Source: Marinobacter sp. es.048
GTDB taxonomy: Bacteria; Pseudomonadota; Gammaproteobacteria; Pseudomonadales; Oleiphilaceae
NCBI RefSeq assembly: GCF_900188435.1
Contig: NZ_FYFA01000002.1
Location: forward strand, 1,364,001 to 1,428,000
Length of the DNA stretch: 64,000 nt
Reading direction: 5' to 3'
In this document: piece by piece, positions 32,418-41,852 of the stretch
Numbering within the stretch: the stretch's first letter is position 1
Layout of the letters: the number at the start of each line of letters is the position of its first letter
Made by a program: the position numbers and the translations under genes
Notes under the pieces: model-generated
Seen by the model: only the letters and a program-made list of their open reading frames with translations
Told to the model about the DNA's origin: nothing
The model's database searches: none

Positions 32418-33365
32418 GTGAAAAAGAAATACCGCAAATTACCGCGAAACACGGATTACTCGGCCTACCGCCATCCCCGCTGGTGGCCCACCTGGCTGGG
32501 AATCGCCTTGATGTGGTGTGTGTCCCGGCTGCCAATACGCGTTCAATGGTGGTTGGGCAAGCTGGCGGGACTGCTGGCGTTCCGCTTTGCCCGCAGTCGC
32601 CGGCACATCGCCGAGGTGAATATCCAGCTTTGTTTCCCGGAGCTCAACGCCGCTCAGCAATCGGCGCTGGTCCGGAATGCGTTTATTGCCAATGGTATCG
32701 GCTTGCTGGAACTCGGCATCGCCTGGTTTCGTGATCCAGCCAAACTGACAGCGATCACAGAAGTCCATGGCCTTGAGCATTTCGAGCAAGCCCTGAATCA
32801 TGGCAAAGGCGTTTTGTTGCTTGGCGGCCATTACAGCACCCTGGACCTCGGCGGTAGCTTGGTGACCGAGTTCATCGAAGCAGATGTCATGCAGCGGGAT
32901 CACAACAACCCATTAATGAACGCGGTGATGACAAGAGCCCGGGAACGCCGCTATGGCACGGTACTGGGCGCCAGAGACCTCCGGGGCCTGTTCCGCAGCC
33001 TAAAGAAAAACCGGGCGGTCTGGTATGCCACCGATCAGGATTACGGCCGCAAGGATATTGTCTTTGCACCGTTCTTCGGAATACCGGCGGGCACGATTAC
33101 CGCAACATCCCGGATTGCAGAACGCAGTGGCTGCAAGGTGGTTCCGTTCAGTCATTTTCGGCGTGACGATGGGCCGGGTTACGACATTTACTTTCACCCT
33201 GCCCTTGAGAACTTTCCCAGCGGCGATGATCTTCAGGATGCCACACTGATCAACCAGACTATCGAGCGGGAAGTGCGGCGCGCGCCGGACCAGTATCTGT
33301 GGATGCACCGGCGCTTCAAAACCCGCCCGGATGAGAACGACCCGGGCTTCTACGAACGCCGGTAA
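32418..33365 (+). CDS. LpxL/LpxM-type lipid A acyltransferase (first copy)
   Basis: Transfers a secondary acyl chain from acyl-ACP to lipid A at the inner membrane. A membrane-interacting N-terminus (about residues 22-58) precedes the HX4D active-site motif His138-YSTL-Asp143 in GGHYSTLDL. The substrate-pocket segment DQDYGRKDIVFAPFFG is also conserved. At 315 residues it matches LpxL/HtrB. The reading frame is open much further upstream, through the waaA start, but only the GTG at 32418 gives a family-like N-terminus. AGGA lies 9 nt before it. It heads a run of LPS genes on the plus strand. Confidence 0.9.
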   Translation: MKKKYRKLPRNTDYSAYRHPRWWPTWLGIALMWCVSRLPIRVQWWLGKLAGLLAFRFARSRRHIAEVNIQLCFPELNAAQQSALVRNAFIANGIGLLELGIAWFRDPAKLTAITEVHGLEHFEQALNHGKGVLLLGGHYSTLDLGGSLVTEFIEADVMQRDHNNPLMNAVMTRARERRYGTVLGARDLRGLFRSLKKNRAVWYATDQDYGRKDIVFAPFFGIPAGTITATSRIAERSGCKVVPFSHFRRDDGPGYDIYFHPALENFPSGDDLQDATLINQTIEREVRRAPDQYLWMHRRFKTRPDENDPGFYERR

Positions 33366-33415
33366 AACCAGAGAACTCAGGCAACACGGAGGCCGGCATT
33401 GCATGCCGGAACACC

Positions 33416-34411
33416 ATGGCCAAAACCGAGCCCAGGACGCAGGATGCATCCGCACCCGTGGTGTGGCTTCTGACCGACAACAAGCCGGGTCACCGGAATC
33501 AGCTGAAGGGGCTTGGAAACCGGCTTCGCGTCCTGGCTGGAGCAAGCACCTACTGGATCGACGCCTCCACCATGAAAATACCGCTTTGGCGTGCGCTGCT
33601 AGCCTCTCCGCCACGAATGGAGGCGTCACTGCCACGCCCCGACCTGGTCATCGCTGCCGGGTCTGGCACGCACCGACTACTGCTTGCCCTGCGCAAGCTA
33701 CGCGGAACCCGAACACTGATTATTATGAAGCCCGCATTCCCACTGGCTCTGATCAGCGGCGCCCTGGTTCCGGCCCACGATCGTCTCCAGGCCAGCCCGC
33801 GAGTCCTGTTAACCGAGGGCGTTCTGAATACCATCACGCCTCTGGCCAGAATCACCGAGAAACGGGAAGCACTCCTGCTCATAGGCGGGCCCTCACCGCA
33901 TTTCGACTGGGACGACGACGTCGTCCTGGGTCAGGTATCGCATCTGATCGGCCATTACCCTGACTGGCGCTGGACCATCAGCACCTCCCGGCGAACACCG
34001 GAAGCCATGCAGGAACGCCTCGACGAAATGGCCGGGCTGCGAATTACCGTGGTTCACCCCAAGCAGACCCACGAGGACTGGCTCAGCCACCAACTTTCCG
34101 CCTCACGGGCGGTCTGGGTGACCCCGGACAGCATGTCCATGGTCTGTGAGGCAGCAACCTCCGGAGTGCCAACCGGCCTTTTCGAGCTGCCTGCCAGGTC
34201 TGGCAGCCGGGTTGTGAACGGTGTGGAACGGCTGGTCCGGGACGGGTATGTTGCCCAATGGACCGACCATGCCAGCGTCATGGCAGGCAGAGCCGATCAT
34301 GACAAGACGCTCTGGGAAGCCAATCGCGCAGCCCGATGGGTACTCGAAAACGGGTTGCTGCCAAAGAGCCAGAAAACCAATCAACGCCTGCACAAGGGGA
34401 CCAAACCTTGA
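33416..34411 (+). CDS. ELM1/GtrOC1-type putative glycosyltransferase
   Basis: A 331-residue protein of the family named for plant mitochondrial fission ELM1. The bacterial members lie in LPS loci and look like GT-B transferases. Visible features are LLTDNKPGHRNQLKGL at the N-terminus (about 18-33), IGGPSPHFDWDDD, and the C-terminal nucleotide-sugar-like segment VTPDSMSMVCEAATSGVP. Neither donor nor acceptor is known. Its stop overlaps the next gene's TTG start, so the two are coupled. The position, straight after an LpxL gene and before two GT4 genes, supports a core-oligosaccharide role. Confidence 0.8.
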   Translation: MAKTEPRTQDASAPVVWLLTDNKPGHRNQLKGLGNRLRVLAGASTYWIDASTMKIPLWRALLASPPRMEASLPRPDLVIAAGSGTHRLLLALRKLRGTRTLIIMKPAFPLALISGALVPAHDRLQASPRVLLTEGVLNTITPLARITEKREALLLIGGPSPHFDWDDDVVLGQVSHLIGHYPDWRWTISTSRRTPEAMQERLDEMAGLRITVVHPKQTHEDWLSHQLSASRAVWVTPDSMSMVCEAATSGVPTGLFELPARSGSRVVNGVERLVRDGYVAQWTDHASVMAGRADHDKTLWEANRAARWVLENGLLPKSQKTNQRLHKGTKP

Positions 34412-35523
34412 GAATTCTTCAGGCACTTCCAGCGCTGTACAGTGGCGGCGTGGAACGCGGCACCGTAGAGTTCGCCGCCGATCTCGTGAAACGCGGCCAC
34501 GAATCCTTTGTCGTCTCCAAGGGCGGCCCTATGGCGGAACAACTGCGGGGACAGGGTTCGAAGCATATTTTCATGCCGATTCACCGGAAGAATCCAGCGT
34601 CCTTCGGGCAAATCCTGCCGATGCGCAAACTGCTTCTTGAACTGAAGCCGGACATCGTTCATGTCCGCTCCCGCATGCCCGCCTGGATTATCTTCCTGGC
34701 CCTGAAAAGCATCCCAAAGCGGGAACGCCCGGCGGTTGTTTCCACCTTCCACGGCATGTATTCCGTGACACCCTACAGCGCCATCATGACTCGCGCCGAT
34801 CACATCATTGCCGTGTCCCAGTGTGTGCGGGATTACGTGATAAGCAACTACCACGTACCCGAAGAAAATCTGACCGTCATCCAGCGGGGCGTGGATGTGG
34901 ATGCCTTTCATCAGCGGGAGCTTCCACAGCAATGGCTGGACCGCTGGTTCCGTCAGTATCCACAGCTTGCCGGCAAGAAAATCATCATGATGCCGGGGCG
35001 AATTTCCCGCTGGAAAGGCCAGTTGGATTTCCTGGCCATGATGGCGAAACTGGTGCGGGAGCGGCCCGATTGCCATGGCATCATTGTGGGCGGCGCGGAA
35101 CCCGGTAAGGAGCATTTCCTTGATGAGCTGGAAAAGGAGCGGGCACGCCTGGAATTGACCGACAAAGTCAGCTTTCTGGGCCAGCGCAATGACATGACCA
35201 ATCTGTACCTGCTGTCCGACGTGGTCTGCCACATGAGCACCAAGCCCGAGCCCTTTGGCCGGACGGTGACCGAAGCCCTTGCCTCGGGCACACCTGTCGT
35301 GGCCTATAATCGTGGCGGGGCGGCAGAAACCCTGCAGGCCTGCTTCAGGGATGGCCTGGTGACGCCAGACAACGTGGAGGAATTCGCCCAGTCCGTTTCC
35401 CGGATGCTGGATGCCGAACCGCCGGCCATCGAGATTCCTTACCGTTTCCGGTTGGAAGCACAGACAGAAGCAAGTCTGAAGGTGTACGAAAAAGTGCTGA
35501 CCAACGCCGCTGGCCGATCATGA
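34408..35523 (+). CDS. glycosyltransferase family 4 protein
   Basis: A 371-residue GT-B retaining glycosyltransferase. The acceptor half starts ILQALPALYSGGVERGT (glycine loop SGGVERGT). The donor half has GRISRWKGQLDFL and the EX7E-like motif around KPEPFGRTVTEALASGTPVV. The start is a TTG at 34408 overlapping the previous stop (TTGA), with AAGGGG upstream. The frame has an ATG further upstream, inside the ELM1-type gene, which would make an unlikely 24-residue extension. Its 3' end overlaps the next gene by 4 bp. Confidence 0.87.
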   Translation: MRILQALPALYSGGVERGTVEFAADLVKRGHESFVVSKGGPMAEQLRGQGSKHIFMPIHRKNPASFGQILPMRKLLLELKPDIVHVRSRMPAWIIFLALKSIPKRERPAVVSTFHGMYSVTPYSAIMTRADHIIAVSQCVRDYVISNYHVPEENLTVIQRGVDVDAFHQRELPQQWLDRWFRQYPQLAGKKIIMMPGRISRWKGQLDFLAMMAKLVRERPDCHGIIVGGAEPGKEHFLDELEKERARLELTDKVSFLGQRNDMTNLYLLSDVVCHMSTKPEPFGRTVTEALASGTPVVAYNRGGAAETLQACFRDGLVTPDNVEEFAQSVSRMLDAEPPAIEIPYRFRLEAQTEASLKVYEKVLTNAAGRS

Positions 35524-36575
35524 CTTCACCCACAAAATTAACCATCGCCCTGCTGGTCGCCACACCCGGCACCACCTGGGGCGGTATGGAAAAACACACC
35601 GCCGATCTGGCGGGCGCTCTGGCCGAACGGGGGCATAACGTCCATGTGCTGGGCCATAAAACCTACGGGGACAAGTTCCCTGCTGGCGTCCACTTTCATC
35701 CACTACCTGTTCGACTCGGGCGACGGAACCTCTGGCTCCAACTGGCCCTACGCCGGCGACTTCGAGAAATAGTACCTGATATTCTGCACGCCCAGGGCAA
35801 CAAGGCTGCGCAGCTCGCGGCGAAAACCGGAAAACTTGCCCGAGTGCGGGTCGGCACGGTGCACGGCACCAAGTCCAGCCACAAGGCATTTGATCGCCTC
35901 GACGAGATCATTGCCGTAAGCCCCAGGATTCTGGCTACTCTGCGACACCCCCGGAAACACCTTATCTACAACGGTGTGGAGTCCAGGAGCCAACGAATGA
36001 CAACAGACGACGGCCCGGAGCTACCGTCAGGAGTCACCAATGTAATCGCCGTTGGACGACTCGAATCCGTCAAAGGTTTTGATGCGCTGATCAGAGCCTG
36101 GGCCATGCTCGGCGATTCGGTACATCGCTGCCATCTGACCATTTTTGGCGAGGGCAGCCAGCGATCACAGCTCGAGCAGTTAATTCGCCAGTTGAAACTG
36201 GAACACTCGGTAACCCTCGCAGGGTTACGGGAATATCTGGCGCCCATCTACGACAGAGCCGAATTGACGGTGATCAGTTCCGAACGGGAAGGCTTTCCCT
36301 ATGTACTGGCGGAGTCCCTTCTCAGTGGCTGTCCGGTTGTCTCGACTCCGGTATCGGGCCCGCGGGATCTTCTTCCGACGCCATCTCTCAGCGCGGGCCA
36401 CAAGGATGGGGACCTTGCCGAACTGATAGCACGAGCGCTCGCTGATCTGGAGACACTGAAACAAAGTCAGCAGTCCGCCATGGCATTTGCCCGTAGAACT
36501 CTCACGATCAATGCCATGGCGGAGCAGACGGAAGCGCTATACCTGAAGGCAATCGGCGAGCAACGAGGCACTTGA
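35520..36575 (+). CDS. glycosyltransferase family 4 protein
   Basis: A 351-residue GT-B glycosyltransferase. The glycine loop is TTWGGMEKHTADLAGAL (about 18-34), the donor half begins NVIAVGRLESVKGFD, and the EX7E motif is E-GFPYVLA-E in REGFPYVLAESLLSGCPVVS. It is coupled to the upstream GT4 gene by an ATGA overlap. It is probably a core or side-chain sugar transferase acting on lipid-linked acceptor at the inner membrane, with sugar specificity unknown. It converges with the GT2 gene, 23 bp away. Confidence 0.88.
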   Translation: MTSPTKLTIALLVATPGTTWGGMEKHTADLAGALAERGHNVHVLGHKTYGDKFPAGVHFHPLPVRLGRRNLWLQLALRRRLREIVPDILHAQGNKAAQLAAKTGKLARVRVGTVHGTKSSHKAFDRLDEIIAVSPRILATLRHPRKHLIYNGVESRSQRMTTDDGPELPSGVTNVIAVGRLESVKGFDALIRAWAMLGDSVHRCHLTIFGEGSQRSQLEQLIRQLKLEHSVTLAGLREYLAPIYDRAELTVISSEREGFPYVLAESLLSGCPVVSTPVSGPRDLLPTPSLSAGHKDGDLAELIARALADLETLKQSQQSAMAFARRTLTINAMAEQTEALYLKAIGEQRGT

Positions 36576-36598
36576 TGTCCGCTGTATTCGGCTGAAAG

Positions 36599-37393
36599 CT
36601 ACCGTGCATTTTCCCTCTCAAACTCGGATAGCACCTGCATCTCCCGAGCCTTTGCCAGGCGCATGAAGTTCCTGTTGGCTGCGGTAATGGCAACGCTCAG
36701 GCCAAACCAACCGTTAAGAATCTGGCGGTGCAGCAGGTAATATTTCAGGAACTTCAAGGGAAACTCGGCGAACAGGCGGGCGCTGGAAATTCTCCGTCCC
36801 TTTGCGGCGATATAGCGGGCCTGCTCCGTCGACAACTGGCAGTACTTGCGCTCCATCTGCTCCAGGGAAATCAGCGTGCGATGCAGCACATCACCCTTGA
36901 GGTCCAGAACTCGACCGGCTTTCACCTGAGGCCGGTCATTGTTGCTGTCTTTTTCGGGCTCAATCGTTGCCTTGTTACGGTTGTAAAGCCTGAGGATTTT
37001 CTTCGATTTATCATGACGGAACGGATGCCTGGGATCGGGCTGGGACAGCACCCAGCGCATACGGAACCCCGCAATGTCCGGGTCAACCGGCTTTGAAAAC
37101 AGGCCCTTGATGTTGGCCACAAGCTCGTCCGACAGCACCTCATCCGCATCCAGATCCAGCACCCAGTCATTGCGGCAAAGACTTGCGGCAAAGGCTTTCT
37201 GGCAGGCAAAACCCTGCCAGTCGTTATGAACGAACCGGGCGCCCGCCGCCTCTACAATTTCACGGGTTCGGTCAATACTCCCGGAATCGACTACGATAAT
37301 CTCATCAACCCAGCCGGAAACCTTTGTGAGGGATTCCGGCAATCGCAGTTCTTCGTTCTGGGTGATGTAATAAACGGATAACGGTAGCTTCAT
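36599..37393 (-). CDS. WaaE/KdtX-type family 2 glycosyltransferase
   Basis: A 264-residue GT-A inverting glycosyltransferase. The N-terminal SVYYITQNEELRLPESL and VDSGSIDRTREI segments bind the nucleotide sugar, and DLDADE carries the DxD metal site. The family includes WaaE/KdtX, which adds glucose to heptose I of the LPS core. The ATG at 37393 is preceded by AGGAA. A TTG one codon earlier is possible. It is paralogous to the C-terminal half of the fusion protein at 39843-41852. It is a minus-strand gene placed between two plus-strand groups. Confidence 0.87.
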   Translation of the reverse strand: MKLPLSVYYITQNEELRLPESLTKVSGWVDEIIVVDSGSIDRTREIVEAAGARFVHNDWQGFACQKAFAASLCRNDWVLDLDADEVLSDELVANIKGLFSKPVDPDIAGFRMRWVLSQPDPRHPFRHDKSKKILRLYNRNKATIEPEKDSNNDRPQVKAGRVLDLKGDVLHRTLISLEQMERKYCQLSTEQARYIAAKGRRISSARLFAEFPLKFLKYYLLHRQILNGWFGLSVAITAANRNFMRLAKAREMQVLSEFERENAR

Positions 37394-37525
37394 CAAAATT
37401 CCTGGTATCGGGGCGATCAGTTTACGGACTGGTCAGAACAATATCATGGTTGCCTTATGATAAGATGGCGCGCCTGATTTTGATGTTTTTCTTGGCATTC
37501 TTTAACTCAAGCCCGGAGTGTACAG

Positions 37526-38947
37526 ATGATTCACCCCGTCATTATGGCTGGCGGCACCGGCTCACGCCTTTGGCCGATGTCTCGCCAGCTGAATCCGAAG
37601 CAGTTCCTGAAACTGACCAACGGCCCCCTGTCGATGCTGCAGGCCACCGTTGCGCGGCTTGAGGGCATGGACGCAGCAAATCCACTTCTGATCTGCAACG
37701 AAGAGCACCGGTTCCTGGCTGCGGAGCAAATGCGCCAATCCGGTCACGAGGATACGCGGATCATCCTGGAGCCCTGCGGCCGGAATACCGCCCCGGCCAT
37801 TGCGCTGGCAGCAATACAGCTGACCGAGGCCGCGGAAAACGGCGCCGACGATCCCCTGATGCTGGTCTTGGCGGCCGATCATTTGATCAAGGACGTTACG
37901 GCTTTTCAGGAAGGGGTGAAGAAAGCCATTCCGCTGGCGCGAGAGGGAAAGCTGGTCACCTTTGGCATTGTTCCGAACCATCCGGAAACCGGTTACGGCT
38001 ACATACATCGGGGCAAAGAGCTGGGGCCCGACAGCTACCTGGTGGATGCGTTTGTTGAAAAGCCGGACCAGGCAACCGCACATCGTTACCTCGACTCGGG
38101 TGAGTACTTCTGGAACAGTGGGATGTTCCTGTTTGGCGCCCGCCAGTACCTGAAGGAACTGGAAGCCCATCGCCCCGACATTCTGACCGCCTGCCGTGCC
38201 GCCATCGCCGATACCGCTGATGATCTTCATTTCACCCGGATCAACGCCGAGCGCTTCGCGGAGTGTCCCTCGGACTCCGTTGATTACGCGGTCATGGAAA
38301 AGACCGACAAGGCCGCCGTGGTGTCACTGGATGCCGGCTGGAGCGATATCGGCTCCTGGTCGGCGCTCTGGGAAGTCAGTGACAAGGACGCGGACCGCAA
38401 CAGCCTGACCGGCGACGTGATCACCCATAACACCGCTAACACGCTGGTCCGCGCCGACAGCCGACTTGTCGCAACGGTCGGCGTGGACAATCTGGTGGTT
38501 ATCGAAACCAAGGATGCCCTGTTGGTTGCCCATAAAGACAGCGTTCAGGACGTGAAAACTGTGGTGGAACGGATCAAATCCGATGGCCGCCACGAGCACA
38601 TGAATCACCGGGAAGTTTACCGGCCCTGGGGCGTTTACGACTCCATCGACAACGGCGCTCGCTATCAGGTCAAACGGATTACGGTCAAACCCGGCGCCAA
38701 GCTCTCTGTGCAAATGCATCACCATCGCGCAGAGCACTGGATTGTCGTTAGTGGCACAGCCCGTGTCACCAACGGCGATAAGACCTATCTGGTCACCGAA
38801 AACCAGTCCACTTTCATTCCAATCGGTCAGGTGCACTCGCTGGAAAATCCGGGCGTGATCAACCTGGAACTGATCGAAGTCCAGTCGGGCTCTTACCTGG
38901 GCGAGGACGACATTGTGCGTTACGAGGATCGGTACGGCAGGAAATGA
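37526..38947 (+). CDS. manC: mannose-1-phosphate guanylyltransferase / mannose-6-phosphate isomerase
   Basis: Bifunctional enzyme (ManC/AlgA/XanB type) making GDP-mannose for polysaccharide synthesis. The N-terminal nucleotidyltransferase has [14 protein letters not shown] (residues 7-20) and the FVEKP motif. The C-terminal cupin isomerase has metal-binding histidines in [10 protein letters not shown]. At 473 residues it is full length for the two-domain form. Its stop overlaps the downstream acyltransferase start (ATGA). No manB or GDP-mannose dehydrogenase is in the window, so those steps must be encoded elsewhere. Confidence 0.96.
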   Translation: MIHPVIMAGGTGSRLWPMSRQLNPKQFLKLTNGPLSMLQATVARLEGMDAANPLLICNEEHRFLAAEQMRQSGHEDTRIILEPCGRNTAPAIALAAIQLTEAAENGADDPLMLVLAADHLIKDVTAFQEGVKKAIPLAREGKLVTFGIVPNHPETGYGYIHRGKELGPDSYLVDAFVEKPDQATAHRYLDSGEYFWNSGMFLFGARQYLKELEAHRPDILTACRAAIADTADDLHFTRINAERFAECPSDSVDYAVMEKTDKAAVVSLDAGWSDIGSWSALWEVSDKDADRNSLTGDVITHNTANTLVRADSRLVATVGVDNLVVIETKDALLVAHKDSVQDVKTVVERIKSDGRHEHMNHREVYRPWGVYDSIDNGARYQVKRITVKPGAKLSVQMHHHRAEHWIVVSGTARVTNGDKTYLVTENQSTFIPIGQVHSLENPGVINLELIEVQSGSYLGEDDIVRYEDRYGRK

Positions 38948-39849
38948 GCAAGCTCAAGTATTTCGTCATTGCCGGGCTGCTCAGGATTGCCGGATGGTTA
39001 TCCCTTGCCGGCGCCCAGCGGGTGGGTCGTTTCGTAGGCTATCTGGTTTGGCGACTGCCCACCAAATCCCGCCAGGTAACCGACATTAACCTGTCCATCT
39101 GCCTCCCCGAGCTTTCAGACACCGAACGCGCGGTTACGTCAAAGAGGTCCCTGGCCCAGACTGGCATGACCATGCTCGAAGTTCCTCTGATGTGGGAATG
39201 GCCGGTGGAGAAATGCCTTGGCCTGATCCGGGAAACCGAGGGCCTGGAACTGATCGACAAGGCCATGGCCGGCGACAACGGGCTGATTCTCCTCGCACCG
39301 CACCTGGGCAACTGGGAACTGGCGGGGTTGTTCTTTTCCTCGCGCTACAAGATGGCGGCGCTCTATAGCCCGCCGAATATGCCCGAATTCGAAGACTATA
39401 TGATCAAGGTCCGCGGACGGCTTGGCTCTGAACTGGTCCGGGGCGACCGACGCGGCCTTGCCCGACTCGCCTCGATCCTCCGGGAAGGCGGCGTTGCCGG
39501 GATCCTGCCGGATCAGTCACCCCGCGGCAAGGGCAACGCCTTTGCACCTTTCTTTGGCATGGAAGTGAAGACCATGACCTTGGTGTCCAAGCTGATCCAG
39601 CGGACCGGCGCCAACGTTCTGATTACCTATGCCGAGCGCCTGCCGGATGCTTCCGGATTCCGGATTGTCGTACGCGAGACCGGCCCGGGCCTCGGTGACA
39701 AGGATCCTGTGGCCGCAACGACTGCTATGAATCACGCCATCGAACAATGCGTGCGAGAAATCCCAGAGCAGTATCAATGGGAGTACAAGCGCATGCGCCA
39801 TCGGCCGCCCGGCGAAATCAACCCCTATAATCCGGACCGAGTATGTTGA
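38944..39849 (+). CDS. LpxL/LpxM-type lipid A acyltransferase (second copy)
   Basis: A 301-residue lysophospholipid/lipid A acyltransferase. A membrane-associated N-terminus precedes the HX4E active site His120-LGNW-Glu125 ([11 protein letters not shown]). The pocket segment [16 protein letters not shown] is equivalent to that in the first copy. LpxL of E. coli also uses HX4E. It overlaps manC by 4 bp and the ligase fusion gene by 7 bp, so it is translated as part of one unit. It probably adds a secondary chain, with chain and position unknown. Confidence 0.88.
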   Translation: MSKLKYFVIAGLLRIAGWLSLAGAQRVGRFVGYLVWRLPTKSRQVTDINLSICLPELSDTERAVTSKRSLAQTGMTMLEVPLMWEWPVEKCLGLIRETEGLELIDKAMAGDNGLILLAPHLGNWELAGLFFSSRYKMAALYSPPNMPEFEDYMIKVRGRLGSELVRGDRRGLARLASILREGGVAGILPDQSPRGKGNAFAPFFGMEVKTMTLVSKLIQRTGANVLITYAERLPDASGFRIVVRETGPGLGDKDPVAATTAMNHAIEQCVREIPEQYQWEYKRMRHRPPGEINPYNPDRVC

Positions 39850-41852
39850 ACCCCAGACTGGCCTTTCATGCACTGCTGATCATCGGGCTCGGCGGCGCAC
39901 TCCTGTCCTCAAGCATCCTGGCCGGCGCGACCCTCTTGCTTGCGATTGCTGGAATGGTACTCAGTGTTCGGAAATCCTTGCACAAAACCGGATGGGACAA
40001 GCCCAAAGAACTCCGCCTCCTGCACTTTTCCTTCTGGTTCTTCGTGCTGGTGAGTCTTCTGTCCTGGGTCCTTGAAGGGTTTGATTATGAGGGTGGAAAA
40101 ACCCTTGGCACGCACGCCAGGTTTCTCCTGTTCTGGCCCCTGATCGTTGCCATCAGCTATGCACGGATTGGCGCCCGCACCACTTTTGCTGCCATCGGAC
40201 TGATGGCTGTGTCTGTCATCGGGATTTTTCTGGTGACCATTGCTGCCCGCCAGGGCGCGCTTGGTCAGGTGTTGAATTCGCGTTTTGGTGGTGGAATCAA
40301 TCCTATCAGCTTTGGCAACCTCGCCCTTCTGGGGGGCATGTTGACGATCGTCGCTGCCATGTTTTTTGTCCGGGACAAACGGTTGGGCCTGGCAGTACTG
40401 TTTTTTATCGGTGGAACGGCGGCCGTTCTCATTTCCATGTTGTCGGAAACCCGCAGCAATCTGGTGGCTCTGCCATTCCTTTTGGTTGCGCTGGCACCAC
40501 TGCTCAGCAAAAGACTTCGAATTGCCGGATTGATTGTTGTGCCAATTCTCGTCGCCGGCGCGATTATCACCAGCGACCGAATGTCCAGCTCGCTCAATGG
40601 ATTGCTGCATGATGGCCAACTGGACTCCGGCATGGAAATTCGCCTGGAAGTCTGGGGGCAGGCGCTGAACATGCTCAGAGAAAGCCCCTGGTCGGGCGCT
40701 GGCCTTGGTGGCTACACTCACCGCATAGAATCGGAAGTTGCCGCGGGCAATCTGCCAGAGCATTTCCTGGACTGTTGCACGGGGCATGCCCATAACGATC
40801 TGCTGAACAATGCCGCAACCAGCGGCATTCCGGGCATTCTCAGCTGGGCCCTGCTTATCTTTATACCGCTGGCGATCTTTGCCAAAAACCTAGTCAGCCG
40901 CCACTCGGCAACGGCTCATTTGGCCGCGGCCGGCTTTATGGTGTCCGTTGGCTACTTTTTCTTCGGCCTGACCGAAGCCACCTTCAATCGGACTTTGTTC
41001 CTCACCTTCTACCTGCTGACTGTTAGCTCCATCGCCTCGGCCATGTTTACAGAGTTGAGTGCGTCCTATGTTCGAAACAGGGCCCGCAAGGTGTCTGCGA
41101 CCATCATCACGAAAAACGAAGAAGACCACATCACCGACTGCTTGAAGTCCGCAAGGCTGGTTGCCGACGAAATTATCGTTCTGGACAGCGGCAGCACTGA
41201 CAGAACAGTGGAACTGGCCAGAGAGCTGGCGGATGTTGTCAAAGTCACAGACTGGCCTGGCTTTGGCATCCAGAAACAGCGAGCTCTCGAGAAAGCGACA
41301 GGAGAGTGGGTGCTGTCACTGGATGCCGATGAGCGTGTCACACCGGAGCTGGCAAGGGAGATCAACGATCACCTGGCCGATCCCGACGCGGACGCCTACA
41401 AGCTTCCCTGGGCCGTAACAATTTACGGCAGCCGCCTGGATTTCGGCCGCAGCGGGCGAGCCCCGCTCCGGCTGTTCCGTCGCGAGGGCGTAAGTTTTTC
41501 GGACGCCCTCGTACACGAGCGGATACTGATTCCGTCCGGACGCAAGATCAAAACTCTGAGGGGCCGGCTCACGCACTACACACACCGGGACTTTGGCCAT
41601 TCTCTGGAGAAAAGCGCGAAGTACGCCTGGCTTGGCTCCCTGGAGAAACACCGCAAAGGCAAGAAGACCCGAACCATGATCTACCCCACCCTGCGGGGCC
41701 TGATGACGTTCGTGCAGGTGTACTTTATTCGGTTCGGGTTTCTGGACGGTGCGGTGGGCTATCTTACCGCTGTGACGTACGCACAGGTGACGTTCAACAA
41801 GTATGCCGGGTTATGGACTCTGGATCGGCCGGCCCGCTTTGAAAAGTCGTGA
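39843..41852 (+). CDS. O-antigen ligase-like / family 2 glycosyltransferase fusion
   Basis: A 669-residue two-part protein. Residues 1-415 form a polytopic membrane protein with about ten hydrophobic segments and a large periplasmic loop containing ESPWSGAGLGGYTHRIESE and GHAHNDLLNNAATSGIPG. These are features of the WaaL/Wzy_C ligase-polymerase family. Residues 417-669 are a WaaE/KdtX-type GT2 domain (ATIITKNEEDHITDCL, LDSGSTDRTVELA, DLDADE-like LDADER). The frame is continuous through the junction at about 41091. It would let one protein join a cytoplasmic sugar transfer to a periplasmic ligation. It overlaps the acyltransferase gene by 7 bp. Confidence 0.87.
   Translation: MLNPRLAFHALLIIGLGGALLSSSILAGATLLLAIAGMVLSVRKSLHKTGWDKPKELRLLHFSFWFFVLVSLLSWVLEGFDYEGGKTLGTHARFLLFWPLIVAISYARIGARTTFAAIGLMAVSVIGIFLVTIAARQGALGQVLNSRFGGGINPISFGNLALLGGMLTIVAAMFFVRDKRLGLAVLFFIGGTAAVLISMLSETRSNLVALPFLLVALAPLLSKRLRIAGLIVVPILVAGAIITSDRMSSSLNGLLHDGQLDSGMEIRLEVWGQALNMLRESPWSGAGLGGYTHRIESEVAAGNLPEHFLDCCTGHAHNDLLNNAATSGIPGILSWALLIFIPLAIFAKNLVSRHSATAHLAAAGFMVSVGYFFFGLTEATFNRTLFLTFYLLTVSSIASAMFTELSASYVRNRARKVSATIITKNEEDHITDCLKSARLVADEIIVLDSGSTDRTVELARELADVVKVTDWPGFGIQKQRALEKATGEWVLSLDADERVTPELAREINDHLADPDADAYKLPWAVTIYGSRLDFGRSGRAPLRLFRREGVSFSDALVHERILIPSGRKIKTLRGRLTHYTHRDFGHSLEKSAKYAWLGSLEKHRKGKKTRTMIYPTLRGLMTFVQVYFIRFGFLDGAVGYLTAVTYAQVTFNKYAGLWTLDRPARFEKS

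Noticed and set aside
39909..40793. Minus-strand open frame of 294 codons opposite the ligase half of the fusion gene
   Set aside because: Translation is rich in Q, H and K, the mirror of hydrophobic codons; no domain and no start signal.
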